Positions 1 through 8,346 are shown, counted from the first letter of the stretch. The stretch: DNA of 13,913 nt from Nephromyces sp. MM_2019 (GCA_015657535.1 JADHZB010001379.1:1-13913), one strand, 5' to 3'. Made by a program: numbers and translations. Notes: a model not told the origin generated them from the letters alone.

Positions 1-105
1 TAACCCCCCCCCTTCTCGTCTTCTTCTCTCCTTCATATATATAAACGCAGAGAAAGAGCTGCTTGCAGCTTCGTTAATTTACAGATGCCACCATTGCAAT
101 AAAAT

Positions 106-156
106 CTATTGACTTCCTCTATTCACTGGGGTGGAGCTTCCTTCAATGAGAAGCTT
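106..156 (-). CDS. Possible terminal exon on minus strand
   Basis: The acceptor GTGTGGGAATCAG is followed by KLLIEGSSTPVNRGSQ and a TAG stop at 106-108. It needs a phase 0 donor upstream, which the candidate at 303-354 does not clearly provide. No AATAAA signal is visible on the minus strand just after the stop. It may be the last exon of the EF-hand-like gene or chance. Confidence 0.25.
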   Translation of the reverse strand, partial: KLLIEGSSTPVNRGSQ

Positions 157-302
157 CTGATTCCCACACACTGTGTGTGTTTCCATGAATTTCAATACAC
201 ACAAAGCATGATTGATACCCTCCCATTTCCCTAATGATCAGCTATGTGTGGCACACGCTGTCATGATGATGCCGAGCTTATTGTGTATATGTGTGTGCGT
301 AA

Positions 303-354
303 TATAGCAGGAGATCTTGCTTTCGAAAGAAGCACTCTCCTCTATAATAGGACC
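303..354 (-). CDS. Possible further exon of EF-hand-like protein gene (end uncertain)
   Basis: A TGCTTCAG acceptor precedes a CA-free block. Joined to the phase 1 donor at 543, the frame reads GSYYRGECFFRKQDLLLYY, and it would run into the CA repeat and stop at a TAA near 280. No clear donor follows the acceptor; only a weak GTGCTT and a GC-type GCAAGA are present. An alternative acceptor (TATTATAG) would read EESASFESK instead. The block is probably exonic, but frame and end are unresolved. The left coordinate marks where the CA-free block ends. Confidence 0.3.
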
Positions 355-365
355 CTGAAGCATAG

Positions 366-530
366 CGACAAACCACACACACACGCAATCGTGCACGCAA
401 ACACACACGCACACACACGCGCACCTACACACACGCACACACACGCGCACCTACACACACACACCACGCACCCAAGAACACACACGCATACGCAAACACA
501 CATACGCACACACACATACACACACACAAG
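366..530 (+). repeat. CA/CACG repeat with duplicated CGCGCACCTACACACAC words
   Basis: A (CA)n tract interrupted by CGC and CATACG. The word CACGCGCACCTACACACAC occurs twice about 27 bases apart, starting near 416 and 443. It lies in the intron after the exon at 544. Confidence 0.75.
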
Positions 531-543
531 GCAGCATCATTAC

Positions 544-646
544 CTGGGTCTTGGTATCGCTCAGATAGATCTTCTGGCTTTAACTGATATTCTACTTTGA
601 TAGATAGTGGTTTGTGTGTGGCAGTTTCTACACCCACTTCATTATC
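544..646 (-). CDS. Exon of EF-hand-like protein gene
   Basis: The acceptor is CCTGTTCATTCTCAG and the donor GTAATG. The segment reads DNEVGVETATHKPLSIKVEY and QLKPEDLSERYQDP plus one base. It is a clean CA-free block flanked by CA repeats on the left and by short CA runs on the right. Codon use and residue mix look coding. Phase 0 in, phase 1 out. Confidence 0.6.
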
Positions 647-3600
647 CTGAGAATGAACAGGAAAGGTGGGAATACGCACTTGAGCAGGTAATCGTGCACA
701 CACGCACGCGCAGAGCTATACACACACTAGGAGCTGTAATCGGGCATACACACTACCCTCACTGCAAGAGCTTACAGGTCGTGAATACAAGCACACGCAG
801 CAACACGTTTGCACACACAGCTACCCCACACTAAGGCAGCTGCTGTATGCAATAGTAGGCAAGAAAACCTACACACACACATTGATGCTCTTCGTTGTAT
901 ACATAGACGTTTGGTACCTACCGGTGCACACACGCTGATAGCATCCTTTCTGGGAATGAGCTTGGGAGAGAAGGTGCATTCCTCTGCACAATCAATGGGA
1001 AGAAATATCGTACACAGATTCAAGGTTAGATGCAGCCAATGCGTGTGTGTGTGTGCTTGCTAGTGAGATTGTGAAAAGTATGTGTGCATGATAGTAAAGA
1101 TATGAAAAGTACATGATTGTGCGTGCTAGTGAGCTTGTGAAAAGCATATGTGTGTGTGTGTGTGTGTACGCGTATGCTAGTGAACTCATGAAGATATAGG
1201 TGTGTGTGAGCATAGGAAAGTGCTTCACCATCAACCAGCAAGCGATAGATACGCCACCAAGCCACTCACTCATCAATGCTTCCTCAGCCTCTGCTGCATG
1301 CCTTTGAAGCTTCTTCTCCTTCCTATTGAGCGACCGCGTGTGTCGCTTCTCTACTTCTGCGCTATTCACAGATGTTCGAATGGATTCATGGGAATCCCCC
1401 TTGTGTGTTCTAGGCTGTAATGAAGGCAGTACATACGCAATAAGTACGTAGCACACACAACAAGAAGGTATGCACAATGTGCTTGGAAAGAACCTAGCTC
1501 TTTTCCACCTCTTTGCTAGTTTCATAGTTTGTGTGTATATGCGCCGATGAATTGACGAAACAAGAGGACCTAGGTTGCATAGAGACGGAGGAATGATATC
1601 TAGTACATACACACAGGCAGATTAAGGATTAACCAGAAGGTAAGGGCTCTTGTAACTACACTCTACCGGAGAAGAGGGAATAAAAGAGAGGGATAGAACA
1701 CACGACATGATACTAAAACGTGTATGATCGAGAGGCTTTAACCAGCAAACACTTGCGAAGACAAAAGGGTGTCACACACGTGGTAACAGAAATGTGTGCG
1801 AAATACACACAGAAATGGTTGCAACATATGCAGAAATGATTGTAAAACACACACACACCTGCTACCCACACATTCACACATACCTATTACACACACATAC
1901 ACACACACCTAGTGCCCACCCGCATACTCGCTATCGCCCAAACACACGTGCTTACCCACCAATAACCCAAAAACACGTACCTACATACCTAAACGCGCAC
2001 ACGCACATGGATACCTTCCACCCCACACACACATACACTCACCCCCTTTGCAAAGCTGCTAACATGAGCTTCAACTGCATCATCTGCTCGTAGCTTCTCC
2101 TCCACAGCTTTACTGATGTACTTTGGTGAGTAAAACTTCTTAGCAAACAAGTTGTGTGCGTGGCAGTTCTTGTCTTTCCACGCCCTATTGACTGGATTGT
2201 TGCCTGTTCTGAGGGTGGAGTAGATGCTGCAGCCTGAGTAGTCTTCATCTACCCAAAGCTTTAAGGTTTGGAGAAAATCATCCTTTTCAATCACCCCCCT
2301 GAGAAGAATGGGGGGGTGTGTGTGTGAGGGGGTTTCTAGGTGTGTGATAGTGATGGGTATATGATGGGATTTTGTGTGTGTGGGTGTCATGGAGATAGGT
2401 GTGTGTGTGTATGTGTCATAGTGATGAGAGTTGATATGTGTATGTGATGAAGATGGGAGCCTGTGTGGTTAATAGAGATGGGAGTTCGTGTATGTGCAGT
2501 GCGATAGAGATTAAAGTGTGTGTGCACACTACCAATGAGTTTGGCTGGGTTTCATGAGTACGTGTGCATGATAGATATGGGTGTACGTGTGGTTGCTACA
2601 GACAAAAGTGGGCTGGATAACAGGTATGCTAGCACTTGCTGTGTGCTCAGCCTAGCGTATGCGAATGCTAGTGGCTTTTCTAAGGCTATTTTATGGTTAC
2701 TCAGGCATATGCATGGGTGCTTATCTGTGTGCATACGCGTATACAAACGCTCTTGACCAGCTCCACAACTACTGATGTTCATATCAAACTAAGCATAGTA
2801 TGCGGGTATGAGGATAGCGGCACTGAGTATTTCAAAGCCTATTAGGTTATAACACAATAGAAATAAACTAACACACGCCACACACACACACAAACGCACG
2901 TCACGGAGGCATATACCGTAAGCACCCCACACACACACACACACACCATACCCACATGCACCCCTCCCCTCCCCACTTACCTAGACTGTATCAAGTTACA
3001 ATCCCTCAGAGTAATATCCTGTAGAAGCTCCAGCAAAAACTCACACAATTCAGGAGCATAGAGATAGCGACTCCCTAGCCACTCACACGCCTCCTCCACA
3101 TCTATATACCCCCGATCATAAGGATCTAGAGTGAAGTAGCATCTGAGAATCTGCCTCCACCTACTGATATTGCATAGCTTATCAGTCTTACCCTTTGATA
3201 TCACTAGCTCTCTAGCTATAGGGAAGGTATCTACCTCTGGTGTGTTATTTATTTGCCTAGTTTCACCTAGGTTCTCCTCTTTCTCCCTACATAGTGAGTA
3301 GCAGTAAGCCTGAGGGTCCTCCTGGTAGATACGCTGCTTAAATGCTAGTCTGAACTTCTCTAAGGCATTAGCTGCTGTAGCAGAATCCCTAGGACCTAGT
3401 ATCTCGGTGGTGGGGTTGCAGGAGGGGTTTATAGAGCAATCAGGGGAAGCTTGGGGGGGTATGGGATAGCTATTTAGTACGCTGGGGGGATTTGAATGCG
3501 AAGACTCAGGTTCATCTGAGTCGAGGTGGAAAGGTCGGAAGGTGGCGGAGGGGGATGTGTGTGGGGGGTAGCGGGATGTGAGGAGGGTGCTATGGTTCGG

Positions 3601-3660
3601 GTAGTAGTACGGCTTGTGTAAGTCACATTTGGTGAATACTATGGGCGCTGTGGGTTTCAT
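544..3660 (-). CDS. EF-hand-like protein with ECTFxPK motif, at least 5 exons (gene span)
   Basis: Five exons give 1246 bases, about 415 codons, with every splice phase consistent: 2981-3660, 2043-2298, 1270-1414, 922-983 and 544-646. The N-terminus is Pro/Ser/Tyr-rich and probably disordered. The end of exon 1 (about residues 165-226) carries a degenerate EF-hand, loop DPYDRGYIDVEE, with Asp1, Gly6, Ile8 and Glu12 but lacking the usual acidic residues at positions 3 and 5. A second weak loop spans the first junction (around LIQSRGVIEKDD). Then come a Lys/Arg/Glu-rich probable coiled coil and KECTFSPKLIPRK, resembling the E-C-T-F-x-P-K modules I recall from apicomplexan and ciliary proteins. 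I do not recognise the orthologue. Calcium binding is doubtful given the missing ligands. The 3' end is not resolved. Confidence 0.7.
922..983 (-). CDS. Exon with ECTFSPK motif
   Basis: The acceptor is GATTGTGCAG and the best donor GTAGGT at 916-921. The frame gives (K)ECTFSPKLIPRKDAISVCAP. E-C-T-F-x-P-K-I/L is a short module I recall as repeated in coccidian and ciliary proteins. Read-through past the donor stays open to 772, but that part looks like TG-repeat translation. The 62 bases run from phase 1 to phase 0, matching the phase 0 acceptor at 646. Confidence 0.6.
1270..1414 (-). CDS. Third exon of EF-hand-like protein, charged coiled coil
   Basis: The acceptor is CTTCATTACAG and the donor GTGAGT at 1264-1269. 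It encodes PRTHKGDSHESIRTSVNSAE, then VEKRHTRSLNRKEKKLQRHA and AEAEEALM. The alternating Lys/Arg and Glu pattern suggests a helical or coiled-coil segment. Phase 0 in matches the exon at 2043. Phase 1 out joins the next exon to make EEALM-K-ECTFSPK, a natural reading. Another small exon could lie in the 628-base intron to the right. Confidence 0.65.
1844..2040 (+). repeat. CA-rich tract at the donor side of an intron
   Basis: Imperfect CACACACCT and CACATAC words directly next to the GTGAGT donor of the exon at 2043. In the transcript it is UG-rich. Confidence 0.65.
2043..2298 (-). CDS. Second exon of EF-hand-like protein
   Basis: The acceptor is CCCATTCTTCTCAG and the donor GTGAGT. The single base G completes the split Arg codon from exon 1 and the frame reads GVIEKDDFLQTLKLWVDEDY, later NPVNRAWKDKNCHAHNLFAK and KFYSPKYISKAVEEKLRADD. 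The first residues look like the second half of a degenerate EF-hand (G-V-I-E-K-D-D). The rest is mixed charge and helical-looking, with no family I can name. The 256 bases run from phase 2 to phase 0. Confidence 0.75.
2313..2525 (+). repeat. TG-rich tract with GTGTGTGATAGTGATGG words, acceptor side of an intron
   Basis: A loose repeat of 'TGTGTG...ATRGTGATGGG/AGATGGGAG' at 30-40 base spacing. CA-rich in the minus-strand transcript, next to the acceptor of the exon at 2298. Confidence 0.6.
2870..2946 (+). repeat. CA microsatellites at the donor side of the first intron
   Basis: Two CA runs separated by about 40 bases, near the GTAAGT donor at 2980. UG in the transcript. Confidence 0.75.
2981..3660 (-). 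CDS. First exon of EF-hand-like protein
   Basis: The ATG at 3658-3660 is preceded by CCACCACCACC, a favourable start context, behind a C/T-rich leader. The open frame runs 226 codons plus two bases to a GTAAGT donor at 2980. The N-terminus (MKPTAPIVFTKCDLHKPYYY) is rich in Pro, Ser, Thr and Tyr with no clear signal peptide. A more ordered part begins at ATAANALEKFRLAFKQRIYQ and ends in the EF-hand-like ILRCYFTLDPYDRGYIDVEE and the helix that follows. It is the longest CA/TG-free coding stretch in the window, which makes it a secure exon even without a recognised orthologue. Confidence 0.8.
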
Positions 3661-3740
3661 GGTGGTGGTGGGTGGGAGGAGGGGGGGAGTGGGAGGGAGC
3701 GGTTTTGGAGGATAGTGGAGGGGGAGGTGATATTGTGCAG
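3661..3740 (-). promoter_or_regulatory. Pyrimidine-rich 5' leader/promoter region of EF-hand-like gene
   Basis: On the minus strand, directly upstream of the ATG at 3660, about 70 bases are almost purely C and T with CCACC repeats. A leader of this composition fits a 5' untranslated region or initiator-rich core promoter. No TATA box is obvious. Function is inferred from position only. Confidence 0.35.
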
Positions 3741-4795
3741 TAAAAAAGCCTCGTCTAGCACTCTTTATAAGCTAGTAGAATTGCTAGGAGCTACTAGAAA
3801 TGTTTGTGGGCTCTTTTACTATTTCATCATAGATTGAGGAAGTTAATGCTTCACTGTGCATACAGGAGTGCGTGCATTTACGCAGATTCATTTCAACTGG
3901 CAGTTTAAGTCACAATAAAATTCTCTAATCTATAGTCAGACTGGATGTGTGTATGCATGTATGGGCATGTAGGTCTGGGTGTATGTAAGTGGGTGTGTAT
4001 TTAACTATGTGTATCTGTGCGTGTGTGTGTGTGTGCATCTTTGCTTCATACTGCATTATATGCGGAGTTTAGAGGATGGAAAGCAATCAGTTATACTTAT
4101 AGTAGCCTCCAGGGCATCGCATTATCCCTGCCTCTTTACTTCTTACTAAAGTAGCACATACTTTCTAATATACTCAGTGGCAGATCGCCTCACTAATGAA
4201 AGGGGTATGCTGTGCGTCCACAAGATCTACACACACATAATGATACTACGGAGGTCATGGCTGTGTGATGGCTGCCGTATGCGCGAGGTCTTCTTTCATA
4301 CTCTAGGGATAGGAGCTCTGTGTGTGTGTGCGGGTTCCTTTTATCTCACTAGGGGAAGCTGCGTATGTGCCAATTTCTTCTGGTGTGTGCACACACTCTA
4401 ATTTCAATGGGGGGTGCTGTGTATGTGCCGATCTTTTCTTGGATCTGTGTGTGTGTGTACACACCTCTTTTATCTCAATCAGAGGATTCTGTGTGTGAGC
4501 TCCTTCTTTGAACTAAATACGGCAGAAAAGTAGCGTGGGTAACATTAAATTTCCTCCTGAAGTTACTCACAGTCTGCACAAGTATGTGTGCGTGTAAAAC
4601 TGGGTGGTATATGTGAAGGGCATCATGCTTGGGAAGAGTAACCCATCTAAGATACTAGTGTGTGTGTAGCTCGTGAGTTTCTAATGTGTGCGTATCGTGT
4701 GAGATACTAACGTGTGTGTGTATTGCATGAGACACTAATATTTGTGTGTGTATCACGTGAGATACTAGCGTGTGTGCAACGCAGCATACTAGTGC
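3741..4795. other. Upstream spacer with TG-rich runs and no supported gene
   Basis: This stretch combines TG-rich runs (about 3945-4040, 4320-4400 and 4445-4500) with ordinary-composition patches at 3750-3930, 4050-4320 and 4500-4560. The patch at 4177-4330 is open on the plus strand (ADRLTNERGM... then RRSWLCDGCRMREVFF) but has no convincing splice or start context. From about 4660 to 4795 the phrase 'GTGAGATACTA with TG run' recurs as a loose repeat. I see no RNA gene. Confidence 0.4.
4660..4795 (+). repeat. Loose tandem repeat built on GAGAYACTARYG plus TG run
   Basis: The words AGATACTAGTGTGTGTG, GAGATACTAACGTGTGTG, GAGACACTAATATTTGTG and GAGATACTAGCGTGTG follow one another at roughly 30-50 base spacing, each ending in a short TG run. 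It is a degenerate minisatellite seeded by TG repeats. Confidence 0.55.
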
Positions 4796-5044
4796 ATGTG
4801 TCCCGTGAAATACCACCACCTTTCAGAAAATAAACTAGAATACCACAAAAGAATAGATGACACACCTGCCTTAGCAACTAGAGTCTTCTCGATTTGTGTA
4901 TGTGTACGTGTGTGTGTGCTAAAGCTTAATCTCAAGCTCAGAGTGGCGAAAAAAGCAGATGAAATCCTCTATTTACCTCCTTTCATTCAAGCTAGGCATG
5001 AAAATAGCTTCCATTCATTTAGTGGGTACATTAAGAAGGTATAA
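4796..5044 (+). CDS. Small plus-strand ORF, unrecognised
   Basis: An ATG at 4796 opens an 82-codon frame ending in TAA at 5042-5044. Two parts look coding: VKYHHLSENKLEYHKRIDDT near the start and LRVAKKADEILYLPPFIQ through FHSFSGYIKKV at the end. Between them is a short Cys-Val stretch from a TG run. A GTATGT at 4898 and an AG at 4936 would excise only 39 bases in phase, short for an intron here. It could be a small gene, one exon of a plus-strand gene, or chance. I do not recognise the protein. Confidence 0.33.
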   Translation: MCPVKYHHLSENKLEYHKRIDDTPALATRVFSICVCVRVCVLKLNLKLRVAKKADEILYLPPFIQARHENSFHSFSGYIKKV

Positions 5045-5072
5045 ACTCTACAAAAACAGCAGATATCTACGT

Positions 5073-5310
5073 GATGGACGAAATGTGAGGGAGAGATGAT
5101 GAGGGAGCAGGGTGGTAGATAAAGTGGGAAAGCAGGGAATAGAGGGGTAGATGAGGAGGGAGTAGAGGCGAAGATGAGGAGGGGGGAGGCTTAGAGATAT
5201 AGACATAGAGGCTGGATGAAAATCTTTGAGAGGAAGAAGAGCTGAAGAAGGAGGAAAGGGGGGGAGGATGAGGCTGGAGATTTGCTAAGGAAACGAGAGG
5301 TAAGAAGGTA
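5073..5310 (+). repeat. Purine-rich (GA) tract
   Basis: About 240 bases are strongly biased to G and A on the plus strand, with recurring GATGAGGAGGGAGTAGAGG-like words and runs of six or seven G. There is no periodic unit. The bias differs sharply from the CA/TG repeats elsewhere. No coding frame stands out. Confidence 0.6.
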
Positions 5311-5600
5311 GCTATCGATGCGCCGCGTACAGTGAATAGCTTTTATAGATTCTAGAGACTAACTATCTTCAGGCAGGTAGTATAGGTGGTAAGAGGAGGC
5401 AGTAGTCATGAGTATAAAGCATTTAAAATTTAGTGTATTGAGAGTATAAGCAGAGTTCCAGGCATAAGTATAGCTAGCGTGAGTGCTTAGTGTATAAACT
5501 ACGCCTTTGTGAGAACCTAGTGTAATGTGTAAGAAACTAGGGTTGGGGGGAAATTAGTTTTAATGAGGAAGTGGCGCTAAGGGGTGAATAACATTAATGG

Positions 5601-5719
5601 GAGACTAGGGTGGACGGGAGACTAGCCTTAATTAAGACCTAGCTTCACTAAAGAGCTAGCCTCAATTAAGCACTAGATTCACAAAAGACCTAGCATCAAC
5701 TAAGCATCATTAGCAGAGC
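5601..5719 (+). repeat. Degenerate 17-bp minisatellite with CTAG core, 6-7 copies
   Basis: Consecutive 17-base units begin at 5601, 5618, 5635, 5652, 5669, 5686 and 5703. Examples are GAGACTAGCCTTAATTA, AGACCTAGCTTCACTAA and AGAGCTAGCCTCAATTA. The shared frame is A-G-A-N-CTAG-N-x-T-x-A-x-T/A-A. The last unit is weakest. Looser relatives (AAACTAGGG at about 5531, AAATTAGTT at about 5552) suggest the array once extended left. Confidence 0.75.
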
Positions 5720-5877
5720 TTTCTGCATTCCTTCAATCAACTCCTTTGTGAGATAGCTGCTGCCAAAGTAAGAGCTTTAGGCAGCTTAGGAGAGTAGCAA
5801 AATAATTAGCTCTTCCTCTAGAGTTTCTGATAAAAAACGTTATATCAGTCATCAGCTGCTTTGTGTGTGTTAATCTT

Positions 5878-5882
<5 letters not shown>

Positions 5883-5936
<54 letters not shown>
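5883..5936 (+). repeat. Perfect (TG)27 microsatellite
   Basis: Twenty-seven uninterrupted TG dinucleotides, the longest perfect run in the window. Alternating purine-pyrimidine tracts of this length can adopt Z-DNA and are length-variable. Confidence 0.95.
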
Positions 5937-5937
<1 letters not shown>

Positions 5938-6454
5938 CGTGTTGCGAGCGCACAGCGAAATTATCTAAGAAAACAGGCAATTTTTAAATCGCAGTGGTAA
6001 GTTGCTTATTCTCGATGCTCCAAAAGCATTCTGGGAAGTAATGCTAGCGACGGTGCGTCGGTAACTGGTATGCTCGGTGCACGGTCATGCTAGTGTGCGT
6101 ATGTGCGGGTGTATATGCGTGTGTCTGGGTATATATATATATATATGTGAGCGTATGTGTGCCATAGATATGCGTATGTTTTTACTTGTGCGCGCGTGTG
6201 TTTTTATGTTTCTGTGTGCGTGTGTGCGCGCAGGTTCACGTATATGTGTGTGTCTGTCTTTGTGTATGTGCGGGTATATACATGTATCTATGCGGGTATA
6301 TATATATAGACCCATGTGTGTGTATGTATGTGGATGCATCTATATGTGTATATGTGTATGTATGCATGAATGTATGCACATAATGTAGTGAGCAGAAGAT
6401 AATCTTCTACATATTCTCACCCCGCATCCCGCTTATAAGGCTAGAATATACAAT
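5937..6454 (+). other. Spacer with TG/TA-rich stretch, no supported gene
   Basis: From 6070 to 6380 imperfect TG, TATG and TATA words dominate, including an (AT) run near 6130-6145 and another near 6298-6307. Open frames here on both strands are repeat translations. The stretch 5937-6060 has ordinary composition with several CpG but shows no convincing exon. 6385-6454 is unremarkable. Confidence 0.5.
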
Positions 6455-6480
6455 TGTGTGTGTGTGTGTGTGTGTGTGTG
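6455..6480 (+). repeat. Perfect (TG)13 microsatellite
   Basis: Thirteen uninterrupted TG units. Confidence 0.9.
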
Positions 6481-6793
6481 GAAAGAATAGGCTCGGTGGA
6501 ACTATTAGACATACCACATACATATCAATACATTCAGTGTATGTGCGTGAAAATCACACTACTCACTGTATAAGCGATCTCTAGTATACATTGGAGACAC
6601 ATACACAACCACACTGTGAATAGCGAGAGACACTTGTTTAATAACTGTACACACTGCATCATTCGCACTATGCCTGAAGTTGCTGCGGATAAGCCTTTGA
6701 AGAAAAGAGCCTGTTTAATCGCTTAATGCACCAGAATTAGCTCATCGCTTAATAGAGAGAACTAGTTGAAACTAAGCAATGTAGTTGATAATA
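6481..6793. other. Unique spacer, no supported gene
   Basis: About 310 bases of ordinary composition. I see no long frame or splice pattern on either strand. On the minus strand an AATAAA lies at 6798-6803, at the end of the candidate exon to the right, so part of this stretch could be 3' untranslated sequence. Confidence 0.4.
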
Positions 6794-6868
6794 TTAGGGT
6801 TTTATTAGGGTATTTTTCATCACAATGGCAAACTGAAAGAAGAAAGAGTCACAAAATCTCAGCTGTAG
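6794..6868 (-). CDS. Candidate terminal exon of unrecognised minus-strand gene
   Basis: Two phase 0 acceptors are possible: CCTCCTTACAG, giving LQLRFCDSFFFQFAIVMKNT and LIKP, or the stronger TTTCTTCTTTCAG further in, giving FAIVMKNTLIKP. Both end at TAA 6794-6796. AATAAA overlaps the end of the frame, which fits a 3' end. Together with exons at 7304, 7669, 7755 and perhaps 8347 it forms a phase-consistent chain. The product is not recognised. Confidence 0.35.
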   Translation of the reverse strand, partial: LQLRFCDSFFFQFAIVMKNTLIKP

Positions 6869-6928
6869 CTGTAAGGAGGGCATAGACCTCGCGCAATACA
6901 CACGTAAAATTAAAGGTATGTACTCACA

Positions 6929-7162
6929 CACACACACACACAGCAAATATAACACACACACACAGCAAATATAACACACACACACAGCAAATATAACACA
7001 CACACACACACATACACTCACACACACACACACACACACAGCAAATATAACACACACACACACACACACACACAGCAAATATAACACACACACACACACA
7101 CACACAGCAAATATAACACACACACACAGCAAATATAACACACACACACACACACAGCAAAT

Positions 7163-7194
<32 letters not shown>

Positions 7195-7223
7195 GCAAAT
7201 ATAACACACACACACACATACAC

Positions 7224-7257
<34 letters not shown>

Positions 7258-7300
7258 ACACACACACAGCAAATATAACACACACACACACACACACATA
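6929..7300 (+). repeat. Compound CA repeat with ten CAGCAAATATAA spacers
   Basis: Runs of CA, 5 to about 16 units long, alternate with an identical spacer CAGCAAATATAA. I count ten spacers, at roughly 6941, 6963, 6986, 7040, 7072, 7106, 7128, 7156, 7192 and 7268. Two longer units also carry CATACACTCA. The spacer is essentially invariant while the CA lengths vary, as expected for a higher-order repeat spread by unequal exchange. Open minus-strand frames are Cys-Val translations of it. Confidence 0.9.
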
Positions 7301-7303
7301 GAC

Positions 7304-7372
7304 GAACAAAATTGTGCAAAATTGATTTCTCAGTTTATGCACTTGATAACTCGTCAAGTCCCCTAGATGGGC
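7304..7372 (-). CDS. Candidate exon of unrecognised minus-strand gene
   Basis: The acceptor is CCTGTTGCTATAG and the donor GTCTAT, similar to the GTCTGT used in the helicase gene. It encodes AHLGDLTSYQVHKLRNQFCT then ILF, 23 codons from phase 0 to phase 0. The block is CA-free and adjoins the compound CA repeat, which would lie in the next intron. No family recognised. Confidence 0.4.
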
Positions 7373-7668
7373 CTATAGCAACAGGATGCAGCTATGCATA
7401 GGAGGGAGGATGCACGCAAGTAAACAAGACGAATAAGGACAGACGACACACACAGAGTGCACACACAAGATATGCAGAGCGCGTACACAAGATACATGCA
7501 CAGCATACACGTACAGAATGTACACACAAGATACACATACAAGTTACACATAGCCCACCACCAGCCTGATGCACACACACCCTCAACTTCAGCTTCATTT
7601 CTTGAAGCCCCTTACAGGAAGCTCAGAATCACACCCCCTCTTCAAACTCTACAAGCCATTGTCCTTAC

Positions 7669-7711
7669 AAGCAGTAAAGTAAGGCCAAGTGTACGTACAC
7701 CACAGAGGCAC
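7669..7711 (-). CDS. Candidate small exon of unrecognised minus-strand gene
   Basis: The acceptor is the weaker CATTTTCTAAG and the donor GTAAGG. Joined to the exon on its right it reads (L)CLCGVRTLGLTLLL, phase 2 in and phase 0 out. It contains the palindrome TGTACGTACA at 7690-7699. On the plus strand the overlapping stretch 7592-7678 is also open, so the strand is not certain. Confidence 0.3.
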
Positions 7712-7754
7712 CTTAGAAAATGAGTGTAAACGCTTTAGCAGATTGAAGTCTTAC

Positions 7755-7823
7755 AAGCTAGAGAAGTGAGGAATATAGAAAAGCTTCTCATCAGGATAGC
7801 GCCGTGCAGCGCTTCTCACATAA
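7755..7823 (-). CDS. Candidate exon of unrecognised minus-strand gene
   Basis: The acceptor GTGTGTATCAG and donor GTAAGA bound exactly the CA-free block. The frame reads YVRSAARRYPDEKLFYIPHF, then SS plus a split Leu, phase 2 in and out. On the plus strand the same block is open (IEVLQAREVRNIEKLLIRIA) but lacks a donor, so minus is preferred. No family recognised. Confidence 0.42.
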
Positions 7824-7829
7824 CTGATA

Positions 7830-8165
7830 CACACACGCACACACAATATATATACATGCGAAGGAGCACAAGCATAGACACAGGCGAAAAAACAAACAAA
7901 AGTACACACACAAACACACACACACACATACACACGCACACATCAACACAAGCACATGCAAACAAAAGCACAAGAACGTGCCCGCGAACTCCTGCACACA
8001 CAAAAGTGCACAAACGCACACAAACACGCACATATACAAGATGCATACTCATTTACATACAGGCACGTACACACAGAGAGACTCACATAAACACAGACAT
8101 GCACACACACGCGCCCTCATACACTCATTTACACACAGGCGAGCACACACACTAACACACACAAG
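7830..8165 (+). repeat. CA-rich imperfect repeat
   Basis: Imperfect (CA)n with CAAA, CACG and CATA interruptions, including the near-duplicate words TACTCATTTACATACAGGC (from about 8045) and CACTCATTTACACACAGGC (from about 8122). If the flanking minus-strand exons are one gene, this is its intron, UG-rich in the transcript. Confidence 0.75.
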
Positions 8166-8343
8166 CTCCTAAGGAAATAATGCAAAATTCAGCTCTTAAC
8201 ACACGCGCTCCTCTTACTGTACACGCACGTGTGTGCGCAGCTCCTTAGCTTAATGTATAGATGGAATGCATATACTACTATTACAGGATTAGCTTCCAGG
8301 GGGGTGTATGTACACCCCTCGTATATAGCAGTCTTTAGCGCTC
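8166..8343. other. Short unique spacer with GGGG-palindrome-CCCC
   Basis: Ordinary composition, without a convincing exon. A near-perfect inverted repeat, GGGGTGTATGTACACCCC, lies at 8301-8318 and is one copy of the palindromic motif reported separately. Confidence 0.5.
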
Positions 8344-8346
8344 CTA

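Noticed and set aside
1490..1612. Minus-strand segment IHRRIYTQTMKLAKRWKRAR as an extra exon
   Set aside because: Its only acceptor gives phase 1, which does not fit the phase 0 join between the exons at 2043 and 1414.
6793..6812. Telomere-like TTAGGGTTTTATTAGGG word
   Set aside because: Only two imperfect copies; far too short for a telomeric or interstitial telomere array.
6794..7357. 187-codon minus-strand frame
   Set aside because: The middle is a Cys-Val reading of the compound CA repeat; only the two ends look like exons, and they are listed separately.
7592..7678. Plus-strand block LHFLKPLTGSSESHPLFKLY with a GTAAGG donor
   Set aside because: It has an acceptor-like CAACTTCAG, but no phase-linked plus-strand partner was found; the minus-strand chain explains the area better.
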